Assembly (NCBI GenBank): GCA_004794655.1
Contig: SMMW01000650.1
Coordinates: 558,001-622,000 of the forward strand
DNA length: 64,000 nucleotides
From: Marisa cornuarietis
Lineage: Eukaryota; Mollusca; Gastropoda; Architaenioglossa; Ampullariidae
Direction of reading: 5' to 3'
A program made the position numbers and the translations under genes. The notes below the pieces were generated by a model. It made no database searches and was not told where the DNA came from. It saw only the letters and a program-made list of their open reading frames with translations. Shown here in pieces: positions 49,101 to 61,100 of the stretch (positions within the stretch are counted from its first letter, which is position 1; each line of letters opens with the position of its first letter).

Positions 49101-52100
49101 TTTCTAATAAGCCCCAAGAACAAAGACTTTATATCCAGTCTATCAGGACAACACCACAGCAGGAAGGGTGAGAAGTGCTTAGTTTGGTTCACTTTTAGAA
49201 TCCACCTGCCTGAACTTCTTATATGCCTTGAGATCAGTGAGACGACAAATCTCATCCCAGCTTTTGTCTGTGAGCCAGGTGGGTGCTGGGTTCTTCAGTT
49301 TATTTTCCAGGCCAATGCCTCCTGTCAGGAAGAACATGAACTCTTGCCGATCCAGGTCACCGCGGGCTCTAGTGACAGTGGAAAGATGAATCAGTCTTTC
49401 TACATAGAAAGCTCTGAGAATCTTCTTTAGTAATAATAATGTGATAAATCTATTTATATAAATATTTTATTTAAAATTGGCCAGAAACAGAGTAAATTGT
49501 CAGTAAAAGCAAACGCTGAACTGTGCTCTTTATTTACTGATAATAAAACCTCAAAATGTTTATGTAATGATATCATACACAGTTAAACACTACTAACATT
49601 GCATTTTACAGAGGATGTGAAAAAAACAACAACTTCATGATATTCATCAGTCTGGAACCATTGCTTAGCCCTATGTAAGCCTTTGTGACAGAAATCTAAA
49701 TTGTTCATTTGCATCAGTCATACAATACAAAATTTGTAATAATTTGTAGAGTGTTAGCTAACATTATACACACTGCACACAGAAACAAATATTTTTAGTC
49801 GAAATAAAAGTTATATCAATCTACTACACAGTTTTCTTTAATGATAAATTAATGTAAGCATGTGCACACGCACACACACACACACAATGGTACAGTAAGA
49901 AAAGGGATCAAGGTTAGAAAAACGGCACACACTAATCCAAAGATTTAGGAGTTGAAATTTCTCTGTACATGCATATTCACAAACAGGCCTATCAATGCAT
50001 CATGGTGCAGAATCTATCCGCATTTCTTGTCTTTTGGGCTTCTCCACAGTGGGGGGGGGGGATATAAATTTCATGCATGTATATATATATATACCATGGA
50101 AAAAGTGAGTGAATATGCATGTACATAAATGCAGCTGTCTGATGAAAGTAGTCCAGTGGTAGTGCAAAGATTGATTTTTGAAATGTTTGAGTGGAAAATC
50201 TCTGTAGAATGATGTGGAAATAATAAATCACTGAATGAGTGACTGTTACAATCTAAGAGTGTTTCATCATCACAGTGACAAACCAACACAGAAGTGCTTA
50301 AGCCTCATAAAGTGGCAAGTGTTAATTATTCACAGCAAAACCCTTGTCAAACTGCTGTCACAACAGGAACGATAAAGCTGAACCAAATAAGCATATTAGA
50401 AATCACACTTATTTGTATTTATGCTCTATAGAGACAAAAAAAAATCACACAAAAATGAAGGTTTCAGTAAAGCCTGAGAAATGTAAAGCTCACTGCAATC
50501 CACTGAAGGCATGAAGGCTGCCATACCAACCTTCCTGCCAATACTTACAACAGAATGTTAGCACAGAGAAGGAAAGAGAAGAGAAGTTTGTCTTTCTCAA
50601 AGAGAGAACGACAGACATTGCAGTAAAGATTGTAGGTAAAGTGGTCCGATAGGTAGCGCAAACGTCTTTCCAAGATCTTGGACTTATTGCTGAAATGAAA
50701 AGACACAAAAAAGGCAAATGTTTTAAATTCCTGATTTGAAGTTAGCAAGAAATCCCCAATGGTGCAAGCCATCCAACTCCTGAAGATGTAACTTCAGCTG
50801 ATTTTCCTCTTGCATAAAATAACTCTTCATTACTTAATGAATTCTTTGTTATGTTATTTTTGCTAAAATTTCTAAAGATTTTTTTAAAATTAATGATAAT
50901 TTTATCCTGCTTGGCAAAAACAGAGTTTGGTCATGATTGTATCAAACATCCACTACACTAGACTCTGACGAAAGTTTTCTTTTGGCTAAGAAATGAGAGG
51001 ATTTCAGGAATGAAATGATGAAAGCTGATGCTTCAAAAGACAGGTCATTTGAAGTGCTTTGTAGCTCTTATTTTACTCCGATGTTTTCTATGTTTTTACT
51101 ATAAAAACCCACAACTGTTACGTCCTGTGGTACCCAATACATGACCTACTTAGGTAGTCAGTGACCTGCAGTTAGGTATTTAACCCTATGGTAGTTTTTA
51201 AATGCCAGTGACTCAGAGTGTGAGGATATAGTGACCTCTGGACTTGGCAGGAATGCATGGTTGCTAAAGGGAGAGGAGACAAAGAAGATAAGAAAATAAA
51301 CAAGGGGCTGAGAAAAGGAATGGGCAGTTAGTGAGTAGACAGGGGTGCTAGTGGCTAACTGCAAGAATATTTACAGTTGTGTCTTGCAACAATACTACAG
51401 TTACTAATGTTTGTGCTTGACTCAAACCACTTAGTTTTCCTTATCTCTTCTGTCATGAACATCTTTAAATTTGTCTCTGTCTCTCATTCTTTCTAAGTAG
51501 ATGGTTATCTGCAAAGGAATGGCACCAGAGCTGTATCTTGAGGTAATCAGATGACGTGCACCACTGTTTGATTACCACTGAGTACTTACATAAGCTGATT
51601 TGCACACAGTAAAAATGAGAAGACCAGTTTGTGCTTGGCCAGCAGTGAGCGGGCCACATTGTCATACAACTGGTAGGAGAAGTGGTCGCTCAGATAACGC
51701 AGGCGCCGCTCTAGGATCTTTGACTTATTACTGCAAGGACAGCTGTTCTGTTAGCATCAATGATGCAGCATGCTGGATATTTTAATTCCTGAGTGAAGAC
51801 TAATAATGGCTGCATTGATGTGATTCACTCAACTCCACACTGGTGGGATCAAGGGTCAAGCAATAATAAAATATTTTGACAATCAACAGTCTCAACTTGC
51901 CAACCCTACCTTTTGCTGCATTTTGTGACAGAAAAGTTATCCCCGCCCCCAAAGTTATGGGTCATGCACCCTCTTTACATTGCCACCTCACCTCTCGCCC
52001 AACATTTAGATGAGATGGTGACAAGACAGCAAGTTGAGACTGTATTTTAAAAAAGCACATTTTTTAAAGCCTATGTTCAACAGAACTGATGCAATCTTTA

Positions 52101-55100
52101 CTTCTTGGATAGTATTTTGCATTTTATTTAAACATGTATCTATACATTCTGTCTTCAGAAGCTTCTTTTGGCTGTCTAAATGAAATAAAAGATATTTTGT
52201 AAAATAGCCAGAATAATTGATGCTGCCTTAAAATTTATGACAAAAAAGTAATGAATGCTAAAGATTTTTATTATAGCTCACATGCACATCAGGAGACTAT
52301 AACTTCAGCAGAGAAAATGAAATATTTAAAAATTGCCATATGCATTAAATTTCATGACATTTAGACATGTATAGATGAGTATAACTGTATCTTGGCAAAA
52401 GTTTCCCATACCTATCATGGATGGACATGATGAAGAGATTGACAAACCAGGTCAGGGAGTACTGGTACATGGGGTCAATGTTGGGCAGGTCTGTGAGAGA
52501 GAAGAAGAGGATGGCCGAGTGGCGTGCAATGGGACGATAACCCATGCGGGATGCCTCAATCTTCTTCTCGGTTTCTTCAGCCACCTGCGAAACCACTTGT
52601 AAAGCTTTGAACATGCATCACTCAACAGTAGACTGGTACAATGATAATCTAACACATGGTTTCACCACAATCAGCTGAATTTAACAGCTTCCAACAAATG
52701 TAATAACAAGTACTGGGCAGCATAAAACAAGGCCACTTTAAAAACATTCTCCCAACTAACACCTCAAAACTGTCATAATGCCTCAAAGGTGGAATCTCAC
52801 AGTGTTTACCTGTCTCTGGTGGCTGCACAGAACACAAAGATGTTCTTATCTTTTCAGCTCCATGTCATTACTACAGAAAGAAACATCAGACTCATTGGAT
52901 TTCTTCAACCGCCTGCTAATAAGTCACATTCTAACCTTCTGTTTTTTTGAGATTTCATCGGAGAGAACCTTGGAGGAGTCCAGCACTTGGATGGCACTCT
53001 CATCTTCCAAGATGTTGCCCTCAGATGCTGAAAGTGTGTGCAGGATCTTGTCTTCAATTTCCTTAAGCTGCTTTCTGTTGGCAGCACTTGTTACAATCAA
53101 CGCCTGGCGCTCTTCTTCCAGCTCTGGTCTGCATCAGGATCAAAGGACAAGGTGGTGAACAAAAATTCCATTCTCTTCAAGTAATCACAAACTAGGCTCT
53201 AGTAAATGAATCCTTGATTCTCACAAAATGCAGGAAACTGTTGAAATCAAAATCTTGTTTAAATTGTCTTGCCGAATCATTACTACAAAACTATAAATAA
53301 CAGTTATAAGTTCTCTTTTTTGATACTTTCAAATATTCATGGCGCTGAAAGTAAGCTGCCTGAATCTAATAGATTTTGCCTGCATTATGACACCTTTGTG
53401 GTGTCTTTACAGTACGTGTGACTCTTACCTTTCTTTGGCCACAACAATACCCAGGAGCTGATCCTCCAGCCCCTCTGGTGTGATCATGAAGTTCAGCAAT
53501 GAGACCTTGGTAGACAGCTCTGGAAGGTAGTGAGGGTTGCGGAGCTTGGTGGTGATGTAGAACCTGAAGTCCTGAGAGTATTCAATTATGTTGTCACCTA
53601 GTCGGATCATGTCCACACCAGCTGTGGAGAAAAATCATAATGTAGTTTTACAGGTCCATAATACATAGTTGATCCTCAGATTCACTATAGCAAGTAATGA
53701 CTGCTTTTAAAAAGAGATCAACTGAAAACTAAAGAGTGCAACACAGTGTATCAAATGCAAGGAAGAGAGAGAGGTGGGACACTATACTGTGTTTGCTACA
53801 TAATAATGTACATACAAAAAATGTTAAAACACATTGAGATTTTAATATGCTGACAAGTAAAAGCCATTTCAAAAACTCTACAGTTTCTTTTGTCAGACCT
53901 TTTCTTGCATTTAGATTAGCTATTCATCTTAAAATATCTTGGAACAGGAACAAAATGGGGATAAAAGTAAAAGAAAAAAGTGACCAACTTTCTGCTATGA
54001 GAAAAAGTTCATCTGCTGTTTCAGTAAAAGTATGGTATATAAGAAACTGTTTTCTGGAAAGCATTTATATAAACAATTAAAACCAAAATAGAATGTACAG
54101 GCTGAAAGAAATGAGGCAGAGAAATGCCACAAAATGCACTGATTTATTGTGGACAATCATAGGCTGGGCCACACAGGGCCTACTGGAGTACAATTATTCC
54201 TGCTTTGTGGTTTAGTTAAACTATTACAAAGTGAGATAATCATGCAGCATTCCATCTGATAAAGATCGAAGTGCTAGGATACCAGTGTGAGTACATTACA
54301 CAGGCAAGAGAGTGTGTGTGTGTGTGGATACATGTGAGTATACGAACATTATGAAAGAAAGTGTGTGTAATAATAATATCTTACTTAGTTTTTGGAAGGC
54401 CATATCTGTTTACAATTTAAGATACAATTGGTACAAACAAATCATATGAAGCTTTGTATGTATGTAGACATATTCATAATCTGGAAAAAGTACAACTAAG
54501 ATTCTTTTCAGAGTTCAGCCATTCCAAACCTGCCTGAAAATCAATATAGTGCCTATTTTATCATCTGTAAGGTTGGATATCTGCCACACCAGTGAGGGAA
54601 TCAAAAGCACACAGAAAAGTTGACTGTAAGTTTTTTCTTAATGACAGTGTAAAATCCTTTTCATGCATTTTAAACTCACCTTTGGGTGTTTTGCTTCTTC
54701 TTCCATCAGATACTAATATAAGAAAATAAACATTGTCCTTAGGACTCTTTGTGTCTATTATTTTCCATCTCGCCATCCTCTCCTCCCAAATTTCTACAAG
54801 TATTCAGGTTATGACATTTTTTAAGTCTTTTGTTACACAGCAATCACAAAAGCTAAAATCGTTTCGTCAACTATATTTTTTGTGTTGAAACAAAATTGTT
54901 TTGCAAATACTGCCATTGCATTATGGGATAGATTCCAAGTACATTATTGCCAGAGTGCTACCATTGTAAAGTTTTCATTGTTATTTTGACATTTTAATTT
55001 CAAGTCTGCTATTTATCTACATCCTCTGTGAGCAGTTATTCATGCACCATGCTGTTTGAACCAATCAATGAGACATGAGAAAATGATACACCCTTCAAAT

Positions 55101-58100
55101 TAAAATATCAGTTATAAATTAACATTTAGGTGAAGGACTTTTATAAAAAATCCCTTTCCTAAACATGCTGTGACATTTATATAGGACCACTTTTGCTGCC
55201 CCCCAAAAAAAGCACAATTACCATGTCAATGCTCCAAGTATTATTTCACTTAGTCTTTGGTTTCATGTTTAGATAACAGGATGTAAAATTAAAAATACCC
55301 TTGGCATTTCCACTATTTTTCAGACTGCCTTTTCAGCGCTTCTGCTTCATCCTTTGTAGCACCAGCAACTAGAATGATTGTTTTTAGCAGCCTTTTAGCT
55401 AACATCCCATTTGATTTTGGGCTGGTGGAGATCATGTTTCCAGCAATGTGTTGGCCAACTGCTGCTCAAAAGTCTTCTCCCCAACCTCACACCCTCAAAA
55501 CAAGTTTCCATTTGCTTTCTCTTTACCTCCTCTCTCATATTTCTCATTCTTTCACTCTCAGTCCTTCGTTCTCTCACAGTCCCTCTTGATGTGTTTGTTA
55601 CTTGCTAAATATCTAATACCCTAGCAGTGACAATCTTTAAAGCCGATGCATTTAGGCATTAGCATCATGATTTTTTTATGCCCTTAATTCTATGCCCACA
55701 TACAACAGCTTTTTCTTATGGTTTTTCACTTACCACGTGATTGTTGGCCCTCCCTACTGCTAGCTATGAAGACAGTAATTAAAGAGAATCACAAAGCTAA
55801 TTAATCACACTCTTTTTCTGGATCAGCTTATACAATGCATGAAAGTGACACAATTTACCAAGAGCATTGGAATGATGGCTTATTAGCAATGTGAATATCT
55901 TGTTTAAATCACAAGAAAAAGTAGTAAAATATGAAGCTCTTAAACTGGAATTAAATAGGCAGTAAATATATGTCCAGGAATCAATACAATGAACTGTAGA
56001 AAATGTCCACAATGGGTCTGTCTTTAAACTGATCTTTACACCATTGATAAATTTAATAATAATAAAATAAATATTCTCAAAGCTCCTAAGTTGAAACCAA
56101 TGCATCAAATTAAATACACAGCAAAGAGTTTGGCATTACAAATAAACATGCACACATATTCTTCTTCTTCCTGTTACAAACTCAGGTAAGAAGGGATCAG
56201 AATGTGGCAGTGCATCAACCCTTTTGAGAAGTCTTTGTCATTTCATCACAATGAGCACAAACAAAATGCAGCTCACAAAATCTCCAGTGTTTAAAAACAA
56301 TGGGAACAAAAAAAAAACATGGGAAATGTGGAAAAAGCACATAAATACTTTTAAAGTGACGTCTCTGCTGAAGATCACAAATGTTTATGCATGCAGTCAA
56401 TGATCCACAATCAACACTTTTCCATCAAGTTCACATTTAAATTGTTGGCCACATCAAAGTGAATATGCACAGGTCTGATGTATAAACATAATACAAGGTG
56501 AAGAATAACAAAACACATGCACTGTCAACAACTTTTTAGTCTATGATATATTTTTCTAAACCTTTGATCTGCTGTTAATATTCACTCCCATCTCCTAAAA
56601 ACTTGTGATTCAAAGGTACTTTTTTTATTCATTGTGACATTAAACATTTTTCTACATGTATCAGTGTGACGTAGGCTGGATAAGTGAAATAAGCATTTTA
56701 TGACAGAAGACGCAATAGAGACACCACTGCCCATGAACTCATTTGAAACTTACGTGGTCCACTCTGAGCTAGATGGTTTGAAAAAAGACAGTTCTGCGAA
56801 TTAAATATAAATGTTTCTTTACACTCTTTTCAGATATGCATATATTCTATGAATTAAAAGTGATTTATCTTCCATGTACTTTATAAACAATTTGAAACTA
56901 TTTTTGGGAGTGGATTGAAAATAGCTTATCTCTCTCCAATTACAGGCAAATATGTTAAAAACAAAAGGATCAGACTTGAATCCATATGTTTAAGGTAATA
57001 TTTGACTGAGGTGACACCACAAAAATGGTGATAATTTTACCAAAGTTTTACAGCAGCCTATGGCTGAAAAAAAGGCACAAGTGAAACACTGAATCTGAAA
57101 CAGCACTTAAAGGTGAACATCTTTCTGTGCAACTGAAAACCCAATTACAGATTAAAATATTTAATATAAATAAAGATATTTTTTAATCTATAAAGATATT
57201 AAAAGTCTTTCCAAACTGAAGCATGCTTTTGCAGCAGTGAAAGGCAAAGGCATTATCCTTTAAGTGATGAGAACATGGCTGAGAGCTTGACAAGCAAAAG
57301 GTGGAACTAACAAGCTTAAACTCTACCACTAGAGGGAAAGGCAATGGTCTGTCTCCCAAAAGATCTGTGCACCATGGTTACTCGATCATAAAATCATGAT
57401 TCGCAGAAATCATGGCATAGAAATCCCTTTGGCAGATATTTGAACATTGCCTGGACAATGTCTTTCCTCCAGCTTCCCTTGGTCCCTACACCCACCCACA
57501 GTAGGTTGAAACAAAATGAAACAAGTACACAAAGGTCACCAGCTGTATCTACAGACAGCAGTCCACAGCTGAGTTAATGGTTCACAGCTGGGTAAGGATC
57601 CATGGTCCACACCTGAGTAAGAATCCATGTCCTCAGTCTGTAGTTGAGTGAACTTTCTTGGTCTGCAGTCTACACCTTACGTAAACATCCATGGTCCATG
57701 ATCTACAGCTGAACAAGCATCCACAGTCTACAGCTGTGCAAGCCTTCAACATTCCACGGCGGAGTGCACATCCATGCCCACAGTCTATAGCTGAGTAAGT
57801 ATCCTTGATACTGTGAATATCCATAGCTCACAATCTACACCTGAACAAGGGTCCACAATCTACAGCTGAGAGAGCCCTCATGGTCTACACTTTGCAGCTG
57901 AGCAAATGTTCACAGTTCACTTTAAAAGGTGAGCAGCTACTCACAGCTTCTAGTTGAGTATCTATCTTCAACAAACAGCTGAGATATCCAAGAACCACAT
58001 TACAGTTGAATGAGTATCCATGGTCTACAGTATACAGCATCCATAGTCTGCAATCGCATGCTGAGCTTCATCAGACGCTCTAGCTTTAAGTAGTGCGCTC

Positions 58101-61100
58101 AAAGGTAGCTTAGTGGTAGCAGAAGGAGGTTCAATAATTCCCAGTACACTGTCCATTAAAGTTCGCTTACAACCTACACCTTCTTCCTAGACCTTCCCTT
58201 TATCCTTGTCCTGTCGTCAGGCATTTACTCCAGGCATGCTCTGCAGATACAGCAACTTGAACTCTGACTGGTAGTGTTGTTCCTACCCATGGCTTGATGC
58301 CCACTGACCTTCCCCTCTTCTGCCATGGCCATGCTTGCTGGCCTATTCAGGGAAAAACAGTGAGAAAGATTTCCATATCCGCCACCTGCCCACCACTGAA
58401 TCCTTTAAATGTGCACTGAAAATTCACTTCCTCCTTAAGCATTATTTCTAACAAAAGTCCACACAATTCTGGTCCTTTTTCACACCCTTCTCCCCTTTTT
58501 CGCTTATTGCTACTTCCCTACTCGTCTCCCTTTGCAAAATCACAATACTCTCAGTCCTAGTTACTTGGTTCCTCTTTGCATTTTCTGTATTTGTCTTTTA
58601 TTCATCATCAGTACTGTTGTTTATCCTTCCATCATTCATATGTTGTTGTTTGTTCTTCTGTCCCTTGTATGTTGTCCATGTCTTGTTCTCCTTACAAGTG
58701 TGAGTATGCACCATACAAATCTTGCATTTATTATTATTATATGGCCTCTCCCTGCATGGCACTGCCAAGCTCATGTGGTCAGTAGATGGTAAAGCATCAC
58801 ACTGATACAATGGTCAAATGAGTGCATGTGTGCACATGTGCATGCATGAGTAGAACCCTTATACTATTTATCATATTACTGTCATTGGATGTGTAGAACC
58901 CCCATCCAAATTACTGTCATTGGAGAAGGCAAAGGTGTTAAATGGAATTTGTTTTATCAGCAGCTTCTAACCACAGTCTTCATGCTGGCTCAAAACAAGT
59001 ATCACAATGTGCTAAATGCTGTTTACATTCTGTTTTGTGAAATTACAAAGTGAAAGACAAGCAGCTGATGGCAGAAAGAAGTGATAAGAGTAATATGAAG
59101 ACAGGTTTTGTGTAAGAACAAGCAAACACCTTAGGTGGACACTAATGGGAAAAAGACTTACGAAGCTTTCCAGAAGGTGCTAAATACATCATACAGAATA
59201 GCTATTATTTTTATTTATTTCATTTCGTACTATTCACTTAAAACCAACTGAAAATACTCTAACATCATATAAATTACACTATGTTAAGTTGGTAAGTCAG
59301 ATTCCCTGTAAAGAAATATTACAGCTCTTCTCATAGCCATAGTCAACTGATGTGTGATATTGTAGTCATGTGATGTGTGATACTGCAGCTGTTTCTTGAA
59401 TTTATTTCAGATGAAAGATTGTATGTGTGTTTCTATGATGCATCAGTTGCCTCATCTTGTAACAAGCACTTGCTTTGTCATTATTTACAAGATATCAACT
59501 TCATCTAGCCAGCAGTACACTGTGAAGAATCCAGATTTAAGTTAGATTTAAAGCCATGTTTTACATGGCTCACTGCTTTTGTTTATCACAGTCCATTAGG
59601 AACTTGCACTGTGAGGAAAAGGTACATGTTTAAAATGATCAAATTTTCACACGCAAAATCAAAGTGTTGCCATGTGAAACTGCAAAAAATACCTGAGAAT
59701 AAGTTCTACTTATTATAAAATCTTTGTCAGCTGTCTGTGTTGTGTCAGCCATGTCACCCACATGACACTCTGTTGTTCAGGGCACAATGGAGGGTGGTCA
59801 ACACAAAGGTGGACAGAGGACGAACTGGATGATGAACTTATAGAAGTGGACGTCATTCCATGCACCACCTGCTCAGTACCACTCAAAACCAACCTAAGTA
59901 CTGAGCCTTATTAACAGCTGCATCTACCCGAGCTACCTCGGATACTGGCAGGACAGCAAAACAAGTATCACCTACTATTAGTCAAAGGATGATGCTGATG
60001 CTGACAATGATGATAACAACAACTGATTGATGATGAATTGTTTGATTGACTAATAAATGATATGAAGCTGATTTTTGTTTGAAGGCAAGATATAGGTGTT
60101 TGCCAAAGATAGGAGAATAACAGCAGGCAATAAAATTCACTTCAAATTAAAGACAGAGTGAACTTACTCTGACGGAATGTCTGTTTCAAGAGAAGTGGTT
60201 CTAGCGAAGGATCGAGCTCCTCTCCTACATTCTCCAGCAGCAAAGGGTTACCAAACGTGATGCAGTTCTCAAGTGTCCGCATGTAGTCACTGTCTGTCAA
60301 CTTTATAACTGACAGAGTGTTATCTTTCTCCGAGTTCTTCACCCAGCGATTTGCCTGGCCTTGAGGGTCAATCATTAGAGGCCTAGTTAAAAAAAGATCA
60401 CCATCTTTTGAAACCTTACTGACAAACAGTAAGTTTTAACTTAAATTTAGCACAATTTTTTAAAGGTTTCTAGTGCAAAAGAAGATACATAAGATGTAAA
60501 CATACAGATGTATTATCAAAGTAGTGCAAAGATTATGCTCACCATCTTCGTGAATTTGCCACGATGACACCATTATCAATACTGAAACTGTCTTTGGGCA
60601 GACCAGCAATGTTCCAGGCCTGGATTTTAATAGGTTCTCCAAGTGTCTTGCTTAAAGAAAATTCTTGGCTGCACGGTATCTTTTTCTCCTGTTGAAATAA
60701 TCAGGGCTTGACCTTCAGCCACTAAAGAAAAGTTGTCTACATCATGCAAGCAAAATCAGAAACATGAAAATACCTTTTAATGAATTTTTTATAAACAGGA
60801 ACTCTCTATGTGATTGTTCTCAAAATAGCCCTTGTCCTCAAGCACAGGTGATAAAAGCAACAACCAAAATAAACTGCATAAAAAGACAGAAAAACGCCAT
60901 ACAGTGGCTCATTTAGTAGCAGCACAGGGAGAGTGAAAACTGAGACACAAAGTGCACTTCTTGCAGTAGAGGGTAAGGATAAAGAAAGAAGCAAATTACA
61001 CTCCCCCTAGCAGCCATCCACCCCGCCACAAGAAAATAAAATTGCATTTTTAAAAACATGTGTATGAGGCAGTATTATTTTATTACATTTCTCAAATAGT

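Larger units (their letters stand above)
43105..49368 (-). other. Dynein exons for AAA6 and the C-terminal domain
   Basis: Fourteen exons run from [17 protein letters not shown] to the stop. Family blocks in order: [183 protein letters not shown] and [21 protein letters not shown] Gly-rich run ([10 protein letters not shown]) sits in exon 45407-45592. The intron between exons 49210-49368 and 48862-49006 appears to use a GC donor. Confidence 0.92.

Noticed and set aside
56589..56597. Possible 9-nt microexon on the dynein strand
   Set aside because: The acceptor is good but the donor GTGAAT is weak and the segment is too short to separate from chance.
58146..58161. Possible microexon before a GTAAGC donor
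   Set aside because: The upstream tract is purine-rich, several competing AGs exist and the best-placed one gives 16 nt, which breaks the frame.
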